In this document: positions 21,961 through 31,310 of the stretch, piece after piece
Numbering within the stretch: position 1 is the first letter of the stretch
How the letters are laid out: every line of letters begins with the position of its first letter
Origin: Bin95 sp965220855
Lineage (GTDB): Bacteria; Pseudomonadota; Alphaproteobacteria; Bin95
Direction of reading: 5' to 3'
Assembly: GCA_965220855.1 (NCBI GenBank)
Contig: CBDCQY010000002.1
Location: 186,001-250,000 of the forward strand
DNA: 64,000 bases
The notes under the pieces: model-generated
The model's database searches: none
What the model was told of the DNA's origin: nothing
Seen by the model: the letters and a program-made list of their open reading frames with translations, nothing else
Translations under genes and position numbers: made by a program

Positions 21961-24066
21961 TTATGGCTGGCGGAGGCCGCCGAAGTCGCGGAAGGAGAGT
22001 CGGAACAGCAGGCGGTTGTCGCCTTTACGGCCGGCAGTCTTGAAACGCCGCTCGAACGTGGTCTCGAACAGGAAGCACTCGTCGGCGTATCGGGCGCCGA
22101 GGCCGTAACGCAGCGCGCCGTCCAGCTCCAGGTCGCGCCGGTGGCTGAGGAAGGCGGACCAGTCTTCGGTCAGGCGCGATTCGAGGCCGGCGTCGATCTG
22201 TTCGCGCCGCCCGGCCAGGCCTCCGGCGGCTTCCGAGGCGCGGGCGTAGCGGAGCTGCAGTCGCAGCGCTTCGGGGCCGGCGGCCAGGTCAAGCGCGGTC
22301 TGCCGGGCCGAGAGGTCGTTCTTGTCCAGGCGGAAGCGGTAGCTGAACGAGGTCGCCCGGCCGGCCGTGAGCGCGATGCGGCCGACAATGTCCGACCAGG
22401 CGCTGTCCAGCCCGGAGCCGGCGGGCGCGGACCGGTCCGCCTTGCGGCGCCGGCTCTGCCCGACGCCCGCCTCCAGATGCCAGCCGTCGGGGTGATGCAG
22501 GCCGAACTCGACGCCGTAATCGATCCGCTGGCCGGCGTCGGCGCCGTCGAGGCCGGGGAAGCGGTCGAGCGCGAACAGATTGCCGAACTCGAATTCGACC
22601 GCACGGCCGTCCTCGTTCGGAAACCGGTCGGCATCCGCGTCATTACGGGCCAGCGCGACCTGCACGCGCGGTTCGACCGTCATCGCCGCCGCGCCGAAGG
22701 AGCCGGCGAGCGGATAGCGCCAGCCGGCGTCGAGACGCGGCAGCAATCGGAAGCGCGTTCCGCCCGCCGCACCGTCGCCGGAAGCGGCGTCAGCGCCGAG
22801 ATCGGCGCCGAGCACGAACCGGTGTCCGCCTGGCGTCACCTGCTCCCGGCGCCAGCCGATCTCCGTGGTGATGCGCCGGTTCTCCGCGCCCCGGCGCCGG
22901 TGCAGCGCGGCCGCGCCGACGCGCGCCCGCCACGCGCCGTCGGGCGAGGGCGGCTCCCGCCATTCATACAGCAGCTCCGGGGCGGCGATCGGCGAGGCGT
23001 CGCCGGAGACGCCCTCGCGCAGGTCCTGGACGTCGAACAGGCCGGCCCGGAGATAGGACCGTGTCATGAAGCCTTCGGCCTCCAGGAAGCTGCGCAGCCG
23101 GTCGCTGCTGTCGAGGCCGGTGAGGTCCAGATAGCCGTCGTCGCTGGTCCGGTGGAACTGCCCGCGGAGGCGCCAGACCGGATCCGGATGCATCTCCGCC
23201 TGCAGCCGCACATGGCCGCGAGGACCGTTGCCGGCGTCCTCGCTCGCGCGCTCGTTCAGTTCGGCGAGGCTGCCCGAGAGCTCCAGCCGGCCGTTGCGGA
23301 ACAGTTGGCGATATTCCCCGGCGCCGATGACACTGCGTTTGCTGGTCAGAATCGGCGTGAAGGTGGCGTCGCGGTCGGGCGCGATGTTCCAGAACCAGGG
23401 GGTCGCCAGCCGGAAGCCCAGATCGTCGTCATGTCCGGCGGAGACCGGCAGGAAGCCGCTCTGCCGGGTCACGGTCGGGTCGGGATGGCGCAGCCAGGGC
23501 AGGTAGAGCACTGGCGCGCCCCACATTTCCAGCATGGCGTCGCGATAGGTGATCTGCCGGCGCTCGCGGTCATGCGTGACGCGGCGCGCCTTGACCTGCC
23601 AGACCGGAGCGCGCCTCGGATCCTCCTCGCAGGGCTCGCAGGCCGAGAACACCGCCTGGGCGAGCTCGGCCCGCACGCCGTCCTGCAGCGCGGCCCGGTT
23701 CGCCGCCAGCCGCGCATGGCCGCCGAGCCGCGCCCGGAAGCCCTCGATGAAGCCGTCCTTCAGGTCGCCGGCGAGCTCCGCCCTCTCGGCGAACAGCGCC
23801 CCGCCGCCCGGCTCCAGCACGACCGCATTGCCGAAGGCGCGCGCGACGCCGGCGGCGCGGTCGAAGGTAATCCGGTCGGCCCGAAGGATGCGCCCGCCGC
23901 GCGCCAGTTCGACATTGCCTTCCGCGACTACCAGGTCGCGTTCCCGGTCGAGTTCGATCCGATCGGCCTGGAACAGCACCGGGCCGGCCGTGTCGAGCGT
24001 CTGCCCGGCCGCCGCGCCGGCGCCCGTCAGCAGCATCAGGGCCAGGATCAGCCGGCGCGCCGTCAC
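21961..24066 (-). CDS. lptD: LPS-assembly protein LptD
   Basis: 701-residue outer-membrane translocon subunit that inserts lipopolysaccharide in the outer leaflet with LptE. Signal peptide (LILALMLLTGAGAAAG). The N-terminal OstA/beta-jellyroll domain (about 30-150) starts VLFQADRIELDRERD and EGNVELARGG. The rest is the beta-barrel with PVLYLPWLRHPDP, LATPWFWNIAPDRDAT and a C-terminal strand ending LLFRLSFRDFGGL. Cysteines occur at FSACEPC and DECFLF. GTG start 24066 overlaps the stop of the ggt gene (GTGA). The usual neighbours surA, pdxA and ksgA do not follow it. Confidence 0.94.
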   Translation of the reverse strand: MTARRLILALMLLTGAGAAAGQTLDTAGPVLFQADRIELDRERDLVVAEGNVELARGGRILRADRITFDRAAGVARAFGNAVVLEPGGGALFAERAELAGDLKDGFIEGFRARLGGHARLAANRAALQDGVRAELAQAVFSACEPCEEDPRRAPVWQVKARRVTHDRERRQITYRDAMLEMWGAPVLYLPWLRHPDPTVTRQSGFLPVSAGHDDDLGFRLATPWFWNIAPDRDATFTPILTSKRSVIGAGEYRQLFRNGRLELSGSLAELNERASEDAGNGPRGHVRLQAEMHPDPVWRLRGQFHRTSDDGYLDLTGLDSSDRLRSFLEAEGFMTRSYLRAGLFDVQDLREGVSGDASPIAAPELLYEWREPPSPDGAWRARVGAAALHRRRGAENRRITTEIGWRREQVTPGGHRFVLGADLGADAASGDGAAGGTRFRLLPRLDAGWRYPLAGSFGAAAMTVEPRVQVALARNDADADRFPNEDGRAVEFEFGNLFALDRFPGLDGADAGQRIDYGVEFGLHHPDGWHLEAGVGQSRRRKADRSAPAGSGLDSAWSDIVGRIALTAGRATSFSYRFRLDKNDLSARQTALDLAAGPEALRLQLRYARASEAAGGLAGRREQIDAGLESRLTEDWSAFLSHRRDLELDGALRYGLGARYADECFLFETTFERRFKTAGRKGDNRLLFRLSFRDFGGLRQP

Positions 24067-25817
24067 CGGCCGGCTGCATAGCCTTGCATGAGGCGCGGAT
24101 TGGCGGCCGCCTTCAGCAGGTCGTCCTCGCGGGCGGCGGCGCTGATCCGCCCGAGGCTCCAGGGGCCGCCGGCCTCCACCAGATGCCCCCGGCGGCGGAG
24201 CTCGGCCAGGGTCCCGGCCGGCAGCCGGTCTTCCACGACCAGCCGCCCGGCGTCGGCCTGGCGCGGATAGAAGGAGGAGGGGAAGTGGTGGCTCTGGAAG
24301 GTCGGCGCGTCGATCGCCGCCTGGAGATTCAGCCCGTGATGCACATGGCGCAGGAAGAAGATCAGCGACCACTGGTCCTGGCCGTCGCCGCCCGGCGTGC
24401 CGAAGGCCATCCAGGGCTCGCCGTCGCGGAAGGCGAAGGAGGGGCTGAGCGTGGTGCGCGGGCGCTTGCCGGGCGCGAGCGAGCCGGGCAGGCCTTCCTC
24501 CAGCCAGAACATCTGCATCCGGCTGCCGAGGCAGAAGCCGAGCGCCGGAATGACCGGCGAGCTCTGCAGCCAGCCGCCGGAGGGCGTCGCCGAGACCATA
24601 TTGCCCCAGCGGTCGATCACGTCGAGATGGCAGGTGTCGCCGGTCTCTGCGAGCGTCGGCTCGCCCGCGCCGGGGACCGGCCCGCGCCGACGGCCGACGC
24701 GCACCGCGCCGCCATGGCCGGCAATGCTTCCCGGCCGGAGTTCGAGGCTCGCCTCGCTCCCCACCAGCGCGCGCCGCGCCTCGTTGTAGCCGTCGGACAG
24801 CAGATGCTCCATGGGCACATCCACATGGTCCGGATCGCCGTAGAAGGCCTCGCGGTCGGCGAAGGCGAGCTTGGCGCATTCCACTACTATGTGGGCGAAG
24901 TCGGCGCCGAGCGGGTCCATGGCGGCGAGGTCGAAGCCCTTGAGCAGCGCCAGCTGCTGCAGGAAGACCGGCGCCTGCGACCAGGGGCCGGCCTTGGCGA
25001 CCCGGTAGCGCCCGTAGTCGAGGGTGAGCGGCTCCTCGTAATGCGCCCGCCAGCCGGCCATGTCGTCGCCGGAGATCAGCCCCCGATGGCGGCGGCCGGA
25101 ACTGTCCATGACGGCGTTGCCGGCGGCGAAGCGGGCGATCTCCTCGGCGACGAAGCCCTCCTGGAAGCAGCGCCGGGCGGCCTCGATGCGGTCCTCGCGC
25201 GTCCCGCCGGCGGCCGCGCTCTCGGCCAGCAGGCGCCGCCAGCTGTCCGCCAGCGCCGGATTGCGGAACAGCCGCCCGGCCTCGGGCGGCCGGCCGCCGG
25301 GCAGATAGATCGCCGCCGAGCTCGGCCATTCCTCGCGAAAGAGCGTCGCCACCGACTCGATGGTCGCCACCGCATGGCCGACCAGCGGATAGCCGCCGCC
25401 GGCAAACTCGATCGCCGGGCGCAGCAGCCGCTCCAGGCTCATGGTGCCGTAGTCGCGCGCGACAAGCAGCCAGGCGTCGACGGCGCCCGGCACGCAGGTG
25501 GCGAGCAGGCCGGTGCCCGGAACGATGTCGAGGCCGAGCGCGCGAAAGGCCTCGATGCTGGCCGCCGCCGGGGCCGGGCCCTGGCCGCAGACGACGCGCA
25601 GCCGCTCCTCGGCCGCGCTCCAGATCAGCGCCGGCATGTCGCCGCCGGGGCCGTTCAGATGCGGCTCCACCACCTGGAGCGCGAAGCCGGCGGCGACGGC
25701 GGCGTCGAAGGCGTTGCCGCCTTCCTCCAGCACGGCCATGGCGGTCTGGGTCGCCAGCCAGTGGGTGGAGGCCGCGACGCCGAATGTTCCGAGAATCTCG
25801 GGGCGGGTGGTAAACAT
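24063..25817 (-). CDS. gamma-glutamyltransferase family protein
   Basis: 584 residues of the GGT N-terminal nucleophile hydrolase family, normally self-cleaved before a Thr that becomes the nucleophile. The expected site is ETGDTCHLDVIDRWGN with Thr395, giving subunits of about 394 and 190 residues. Other signatures are GPGGD and SGGWLQSS. Unlike periplasmic GGT it has no signal peptide (it begins MFTTRPEILGTFG), so it is a cytoplasmic GGT-like amidase/transferase. It overlaps lptD by four bases. Confidence 0.9.
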   Translation of the reverse strand: MFTTRPEILGTFGVAASTHWLATQTAMAVLEEGGNAFDAAVAAGFALQVVEPHLNGPGGDMPALIWSAAEERLRVVCGQGPAPAAASIEAFRALGLDIVPGTGLLATCVPGAVDAWLLVARDYGTMSLERLLRPAIEFAGGGYPLVGHAVATIESVATLFREEWPSSAAIYLPGGRPPEAGRLFRNPALADSWRRLLAESAAAGGTREDRIEAARRCFQEGFVAEEIARFAAGNAVMDSSGRRHRGLISGDDMAGWRAHYEEPLTLDYGRYRVAKAGPWSQAPVFLQQLALLKGFDLAAMDPLGADFAHIVVECAKLAFADREAFYGDPDHVDVPMEHLLSDGYNEARRALVGSEASLELRPGSIAGHGGAVRVGRRRGPVPGAGEPTLAETGDTCHLDVIDRWGNMVSATPSGGWLQSSPVIPALGFCLGSRMQMFWLEEGLPGSLAPGKRPRTTLSPSFAFRDGEPWMAFGTPGGDGQDQWSLIFFLRHVHHGLNLQAAIDAPTFQSHHFPSSFYPRQADAGRLVVEDRLPAGTLAELRRRGHLVEAGGPWSLGRISAAAREDDLLKAAANPRLMQGYAAGR

Positions 25818-25909
25818 GGGATGAGAGTGTAGCAGCCGGCGGCGGAAAGGCCGAGACGCCGGATGCGGTCGGGGTCGCGTCGGGCGGCGCGGGGAGGGGG
25901 AGAGCGGAG

Positions 25910-27100
25910 ATGGCGGACAGGCCGTTGGACGGCGTTCGGGTGCTGGATGCGGCGACCTTCATCGCCGCGCCCCATGCAGCCTCGATCATGAGCGAGTTCG
26001 GGGCCGAGGTGGTCAAGATCGAGCAGCCGGCCGGCGATCCCTGGCGGCGCTACGGCACGCCGAGCGCCCGCGCCGACAGCTCGCTCGCCTGGCTGAGCGA
26101 GGCGCGCAACAAGCGCTCGATCACGCTCGATCTGAGAAAGCCGGAGGGGGCGGCGCTGTTCCGCCGGCTGGCGGCGGGGGCGGATGTCGTGGTGGAGAAT
26201 TTCCGCCCCGGCACGATGGAGCGCTGGGGCCTCGGCTATGAGGCGCTGGCGGGCGACAATCCGGGCCTGGTGATGCTCCGGGTCTCCGGCTACGGCCAGG
26301 ACGGCCCTTATCGCGACCGGCCGGGCTTCGCGCGCATCGCGCACGCCTTCGGCGGGTTGACGCATCTGGCGGGCTTTCCGGGCGGCCCGCCGGTGACGCC
26401 CGGCTCCACCTCGCTCGGCGACTATATGACCGGCATGTATGGCGCGCTCGGCGTGCTGCTGGCGCTGCGCGAGCGCGACCGCTCGGGGCAGGGCCAGCTG
26501 GTGGATGTGGCGCTGTTCGAGCCGGTGTTCCGGGTGCTGGACGAACTCGCGCCGGCCTATGCCGCCGAAGGCACGATTCGCGGCCGCGAAGGCTCCAACA
26601 CGCTCAACGCCTGCCCCCACGGGCATTTCGAATGCGGCGACGGGCGCTGGCTCGCCATCGCCTGCACCAGCGACCGCATGTTCGAGCGGCTGACGGCCGC
26701 CATGGGCCGGGCCGACCTGCTGGAGCGCTACGGGGCCGCGCCGGCCAGGCTTGCGGCGCGCGACGTCGTGGACGGCGCCGTCGCCGCCTGGCTCGGCGCG
26801 ATGGACCGCGAGACCGCGATGGCGCGCTGCCTGGCGGCGGAGGTGCCGGTCGGGCCGATCAACGCCATCGACGAGATCTTCGCCGACCCGCATTTCGCGG
26901 CGCGCGAGGCCATTTTGCGCCTCGGGAGCGAGGAGACGGGCGAGGTGGCGGTGCCGGGCGTGGTGCCGAAGCTCTCGCGCACCCCCGGCCGGGTCGAGCG
27001 CCTCGGCCCCGCGCTCGGCGAGGCCAACGGCGAGGTCTATGGCGCGCTCGGCCTCTCCCCGGAGGAGATCGCGGCGCTGGCGAGAAAGGGCGTCATCTGA
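25910..27100 (+). CDS. family III CoA transferase (CaiB/BaiF)
   Basis: 396 residues. Catalytic Asp171 in TSLGDYMTGMYG forms the aspartyl-CoA thioester; VVKIEQPAGDPWR, ARNKRSITLDLRKPEG, VENFRPGTMERWGLGYE and VSGYGQDGPY are typical. It transfers CoA between carboxylates, but which ones (formyl/oxalyl, carnitine, succinyl, aryl or bile acids) cannot be read. A Shine-Dalgarno (GGGGAGGGGG) lies upstream. It is monocistronic between divergent and convergent neighbours. Confidence 0.92.
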   Translation: MADRPLDGVRVLDAATFIAAPHAASIMSEFGAEVVKIEQPAGDPWRRYGTPSARADSSLAWLSEARNKRSITLDLRKPEGAALFRRLAAGADVVVENFRPGTMERWGLGYEALAGDNPGLVMLRVSGYGQDGPYRDRPGFARIAHAFGGLTHLAGFPGGPPVTPGSTSLGDYMTGMYGALGVLLALRERDRSGQGQLVDVALFEPVFRVLDELAPAYAAEGTIRGREGSNTLNACPHGHFECGDGRWLAIACTSDRMFERLTAAMGRADLLERYGAAPARLAARDVVDGAVAAWLGAMDRETAMARCLAAEVPVGPINAIDEIFADPHFAAREAILRLGSEETGEVAVPGVVPKLSRTPGRVERLGPALGEANGEVYGALGLSPEEIAALARKGVI

Positions 27101-27122
27101 AGCAGCGGAGTTTGCTTCCGCG

Positions 27123-28898
27123 TCAGATCGCGGCGGTGGCGGCCTCCAGCCAGGCGGGGTCTTCGCAGGCGACCTCGCGGCGCACACGGTTGTGGTAGGC
27201 GTTCAGCCAGTCGCGCTCGTCTGCGTTCAGCAGGGTCGGGTCGATCAGGCGGCGGTCGATCGGGGCCAGCGTCAGCGTCTCGAAGCTCAGCATTTCCGGA
27301 AATTCCGGGTCCTCGCGCACCAGCAGCAGATTCTCGATGCGGATGCCGAAGGCGCCGGGCTCGTAATAGCCGGGCTCGTTGGAGACGATCATGCCGGGCA
27401 GCAGCGGTTCGTCGCCGCCGCGCGCGATGCGTTGCGGCCCCTCATGCACCGAGAGATAGCTGCCGACGCCATGGCCGGTCCCGTGGTCGAAATCGAGCCC
27501 CGCCCGCCAGAGCGGCGCGCGCGCCAGCGTGTCGAGCGCGCCCCCGACGGTTCCGCGCGGAAAGCGCGCCGTGGCGAGCGCGATATGCCCCTTCAGCACG
27601 CGCGTGAAGCAGTCGCGCTGGCGCGCGCTCGCAGCGCCGATGGCGACCGTGCGCGTGATGTCGGTGGTGCCGTCCAGGAACTGCGCGCCGGAATCGACCA
27701 GATAGAGCATGTCCGGCTCGATCCGCCGGTCGCTGGCCTCGGTCGGGCCGTAATGGATGACCGCCCCGTTGGCCCCGGCGGCGGAGATGGTGGGGAAGCT
27801 CTGATCGCGATACAGCGCCACGCGCTCGCGGCCGGCGCGGAGCCTGGCGGCGGCGGAAAGCTCGGTCTCGCCGCCCTCGGGGCCGGCGCGGTCCAGCCAG
27901 GCGAGGAAATCCGCGACCGCGACCGCATCGCGGCGATGCGCCGCCAGCGCGCCCGCGATCTCCACCGCATTCTTGCAGGCCTTGGGCAGCAGGCAGGGGT
28001 CGCGCCCGCGCGCGAGCCTTGCTCCGGCCGCCTCCAGCCGCGCGGCGACCGCGGCCGGCGCGCGCCCGGCGTCGATCAGCACCGTCTGCCCCGCCAGCCT
28101 GTCGAGCGCGGGGCCGAAGGCTTCCGGCGGGGCCAGCGAGACCTCATTGCCGAGATGGCGGGCGAGGTCCGGGGCGGGCTTGGCCGGATCGACGAACAGC
28201 TGGACCCGGCCTTCGCCGTCCAGGATCGCAAAGCAGAGCGCAAGCGGCGTGTGCGCCACATCGCCGCCGCGCACATTGAGCAACCAGGCGATCGAGTCGG
28301 GCATGGTGAGCACCGCGGCGTCCCGCCCCGCCAGCCGCAGCGCCCGGGCGGCCTCCTCGCGCTTGGCCGCCGATTCCTTGCCGGCATAGGCGATGTCATG
28401 CGCGACCATCGCCGCGCGCGGTGGCGGCGGGCGGTCGGACCAGACCGCATCCAGCGGGTTGTCGCCGCAGGCGACCAGCCGTCCGCCGGCCTCGCGCGCG
28501 GCCCGCCCGAAGCGCTCGACCTCGCCCTCGACATGCAGCCAGGGGTCGTAGCCGAGCGCGGCCCCGGCGGGCAGCCTGGCGGCGATCCACGCGTCCGGCG
28601 GCTCCTGGACGATATGCCGGCATTCGAACAGCTCGCCATCCACCTGCTCGCGGAGTTGCAGCGTGTAGCGCCCGTCGCTGAACGCGGCGCCAGCGTCCTG
28701 CAGCAGAACCGCCAGACCGGCCGAGCCGGTAAAGCCGGTCAGCCAGGCGAGTCGCGCGGCGTTCGCAGGCACATATTCTCCTTGATATTCATCGGCGCGC
28801 GGCACGATGAATCCGTCCAGGCCGCGCCGGGCCAATTCGGCCCGAAGCGCCGCCACGCGCTGTCGATGCTGTGTGATCGGGCCGGCCTCCCCGTGCAT
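27123..28898 (-). CDS. pepP: Xaa-Pro aminopeptidase (M24B)
   Basis: 591-residue aminopeptidase P of the long, three-domain type (two creatinase-like N-domains plus the pita-bread metallopeptidase domain) that removes an N-terminal residue preceding proline. Metal ligands are in LYLVDSGAQFLDGTTDITRT, DHGTGHGVGSYL, NEPGYYEPGAFGIRIEN. The C-terminal M24_C extension (LTLAPIDRRLIDPTLL... WLNAYH) is intact. No signal, so cytoplasmic. Confidence 0.93.
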   Translation of the reverse strand: MHGEAGPITQHRQRVAALRAELARRGLDGFIVPRADEYQGEYVPANAARLAWLTGFTGSAGLAVLLQDAGAAFSDGRYTLQLREQVDGELFECRHIVQEPPDAWIAARLPAGAALGYDPWLHVEGEVERFGRAAREAGGRLVACGDNPLDAVWSDRPPPPRAAMVAHDIAYAGKESAAKREEAARALRLAGRDAAVLTMPDSIAWLLNVRGGDVAHTPLALCFAILDGEGRVQLFVDPAKPAPDLARHLGNEVSLAPPEAFGPALDRLAGQTVLIDAGRAPAAVAARLEAAGARLARGRDPCLLPKACKNAVEIAGALAAHRRDAVAVADFLAWLDRAGPEGGETELSAAARLRAGRERVALYRDQSFPTISAAGANGAVIHYGPTEASDRRIEPDMLYLVDSGAQFLDGTTDITRTVAIGAASARQRDCFTRVLKGHIALATARFPRGTVGGALDTLARAPLWRAGLDFDHGTGHGVGSYLSVHEGPQRIARGGDEPLLPGMIVSNEPGYYEPGAFGIRIENLLLVREDPEFPEMLSFETLTLAPIDRRLIDPTLLNADERDWLNAYHNRVRREVACEDPAWLEAATAAI

Positions 28899-29029
28899 TT
28901 AAAGCGAGAATAACGCCTCCGCCGGCCGGTCGGAAGAAAGCATCTTCGTCCATAACCCGTGAGACAGCGCCGCCGCTGGACGCAAGACGTCCTATCGGCC
29001 CGGCCGCGCCTGTTCTATGCTCCCGCGCC

Positions 29030-29773
29030 ATGGGCGAAGCGCGCGACGGGTTCACGGATTTCGGCAACCGGCAGGTGCCGGAGGCCGAGAAGGCCGGGCT
29101 GGTGCGGGCCGTGTTCGACAGCGTGGCGCCCCGCTACGACCTGATGAACGATCTGATGAGCTTCGGCCTCCACCGGCTGTGGAAGGCGGCGCTGATCCGC
29201 GCGCTCCGCCCGGAGCCGGGCCTGCGGCTGCTCGATGTCGCCGCCGGCACCGGCGATGTGGCGCTCGCCGCCGCCGAACGGGGAGCGGAGGTCGTCGCCC
29301 TCGATGTCAATGCCGGGATGACCGCCGCCGGGCGCGACCGGGCGCTCGACCGGGGCCGGACCGATGTGGCCTGGGCGGTCGGCGACGCCGAGGCGCTGCC
29401 CTTCGCCGACCGCAGCCTGGATGCGGTGACCATCGCCTTCGGCCTGCGCAACGTCACCCGGCGCGAGCGCGCGCTCGCCGAGATGCGCCGCGTGCTGCGG
29501 CCGGGCGGTCGCTTCTTCTGCCTGGAGTTCTCGCAGGTCGCCGCGCCGGCGCTGCGCCGCCTTCATGCGCGCTACACGGCCGAAGCGCTGCCGCGCCTCG
29601 GCCGGCTGGTCGCCGGCGACGGCGAGGCCTATCGCTATCTGGCGGAGAGCATCGCCCGCTTCCCGGACCGGGAGACGCTGGCGGCGATGATGCGCGACGG
29701 CGGCTTCGAGCGGGTCGGCTGGCGCGCCCTTTCGGGCGGCGCGGTGGCGCTGCATCGCGGCTGGTGCCTCTGA
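29030..29773 (+). CDS. ubiE: demethylmenaquinone/2-methoxy-6-polyprenyl-benzoquinol methyltransferase
   Basis: C-methyltransferase of ubiquinone (and menaquinone, if made) synthesis. 247 residues. It has the UbiE signatures VFDSVAPRYDLMNDLMSFGLHRLWK and FGLRNV, with SAM motif LLDVAAGTGDVAL at about 68-80. It is immediately followed (one base) by ubiB, the conserved alphaproteobacterial ubiE-ubiB pair. Confidence 0.96.
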   Translation: MGEARDGFTDFGNRQVPEAEKAGLVRAVFDSVAPRYDLMNDLMSFGLHRLWKAALIRALRPEPGLRLLDVAAGTGDVALAAAERGAEVVALDVNAGMTAAGRDRALDRGRTDVAWAVGDAEALPFADRSLDAVTIAFGLRNVTRRERALAEMRRVLRPGGRFFCLEFSQVAAPALRRLHARYTAEALPRLGRLVAGDGEAYRYLAESIARFPDRETLAAMMRDGGFERVGWRALSGGAVALHRGWCL

Positions 29774-29774
29774 C

Positions 29775-31274
29775 GTGCTGGCCTTTCCGCGCCACGCGCT
29801 GCGCCTGGTCCGCATCGCCCGGACGCTGGCGCGCCACGATGCGCTCTGGCCGCTGGAGCTGGCGGAGGGGCTGGAGGCGGCGGCCTGGCTGGCGCGCCGG
29901 CTGAGCCGGCGGCGGCCGGAGCTGCGGCGCGGCCAGCGGCTCGCCGCCGCGCTGCAGGAGCTGGGGCCGAGCTTCGTCAAGTTCGGCCAGGCGCTCTCGA
30001 CGCGCGGCGACCTGCTGGGCGAGCGGGTCGCCGACGATCTCGCCGACCTGCAGGACCATCTGCCGGCGCTGCCCTTCGAGATCGTCCGCCGGCGCGTCGA
30101 GGCGGAGTTCGGGCAGCCGCTGGAGGCGCTCTTTGCCGACTTCGAGCCCGAGGCGGTCGCCGCCGCCTCGATCGCGCAAGTGCATTTTGCGACGACGCCC
30201 GACGGCGATCCGGTGGCGGTGAAGGTGCTGCGCCCCGGCATCGAGCGCCAGCTGGAGGCCGATCTTAGGCTGTTCCTGTGGATCGCGCGCTGGCTGGAGC
30301 GGCTGGCCCCGGTCTCGCGCCGCCTGCATCCGGTCTCGGTGGTGGAGACCTTCGCCGCCAGCGTGCGCATCGAGATCGACCTCCGGCTGGAGGCGGCGGC
30401 GGCGGTGGAGCTGGCGGCCAATTTCGAGGACGAGCCGCGCTTTCGCGCGCCGGCGGTCGATTGGCGGCGCACCTCGCGCCGGGTGCTGACGCTGGCGCGC
30501 GTCGAGGGGCTGCCGATCGACGAGGTGGAGGCGCTCCGCGCCGCCGGGCACGATCCCGACGCGATCATGACGGTGGCGGCGGAGGTGTTCTTCAAGCAGG
30601 TGTTCCGGGACGGCTTCTTCCATGCCGACATGCATGCCGGCAACATCTTCGTCGCCCCCGACGGCGCGCTCGCGGCGGTGGATTTCGGCATCATGGGGCG
30701 GCTAGACCGGGCGACGCGGGACTATCTGGCCGACATGCTGCTCGGATTCCTGACCCGCGATTACGACCGTGTGGCGGCGGCGCATTTCCGCGCCGGCTAT
30801 GTGCCGGCGGACCAGTCCGAGGCGCTGTTCGCCCAGGCCTGCCGGTCGATCGGCGAGCCGATCCTGGAGCGTCCGCTGCACGAGATCTCCATCGCCCGGC
30901 TTATGCGCCAGCTGTTCCAGGTCACGGCCCGGTTCCATATGGAGACGCAGCCGCAATTGCTGCTGCTGCAAAAGACCATGCTGATGGCCGAGGGCATGGG
31001 CCGGCGGCTGAACCCGGAGGTCAATCTCTGGGAGATGGCGCGCCCGCTGATCGAGTCCTGGATGCGCGACCGGCTGGGCCCGGTCGCCCGCGCGGAGCGG
31101 GCGGCGGCCGAGGTCGCCGGGCGCGTGGAGCGCCTCGGGAACGCGTTCGAGCGCATCGACCGCACGCTGCTCAGCCTCGCCGAAGGGGGCGCGGGGCCCC
31201 GGCGCGGCCCCTCCTGGGGATTGCTCGCCGGCCTCGCGATCCTGGCGCTGCTGGCGGCCTGGCTCATCGGCTGA
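29775..31274 (+). CDS. ubiB: ubiquinone biosynthesis regulatory ATPase/kinase-like protein UbiB
   Basis: 499 residues of the ABC1/ADCK/UbiB atypical kinase family, needed for aerobic ubiquinone synthesis. The KxGQ motif is SFVKFGQALSTRGD (Lys69, Gln72). The nucleotide-binding core has HFATTPDGDPVAVKVLRPG, FFHADMHAGNIFV and AVDFGIMGRL. One C-terminal hydrophobic segment (GLLAGLAILALLAAWLIG) anchors it in the inner membrane. GTG start two bases after the ubiE stop. Confidence 0.95.
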   Translation: MLAFPRHALRLVRIARTLARHDALWPLELAEGLEAAAWLARRLSRRRPELRRGQRLAAALQELGPSFVKFGQALSTRGDLLGERVADDLADLQDHLPALPFEIVRRRVEAEFGQPLEALFADFEPEAVAAASIAQVHFATTPDGDPVAVKVLRPGIERQLEADLRLFLWIARWLERLAPVSRRLHPVSVVETFAASVRIEIDLRLEAAAAVELAANFEDEPRFRAPAVDWRRTSRRVLTLARVEGLPIDEVEALRAAGHDPDAIMTVAAEVFFKQVFRDGFFHADMHAGNIFVAPDGALAAVDFGIMGRLDRATRDYLADMLLGFLTRDYDRVAAAHFRAGYVPADQSEALFAQACRSIGEPILERPLHEISIARLMRQLFQVTARFHMETQPQLLLLQKTMLMAEGMGRRLNPEVNLWEMARPLIESWMRDRLGPVARAERAAAEVAGRVERLGNAFERIDRTLLSLAEGGAGPRRGPSWGLLAGLAILALLAAWLIG

Positions 31275-31310
31275 CCGGGCGGCGAGTCGAGGCGGTCGGC
31301 CAGCCGCACC

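Noticed and set aside
21961..26016. 1351-codon minus-strand frame joining lptD and sequence upstream
   Set aside because: The upstream part is an out-of-frame shadow of the GGT-family gene; LptD starts at the GTG at 24066 with a proper signal peptide.
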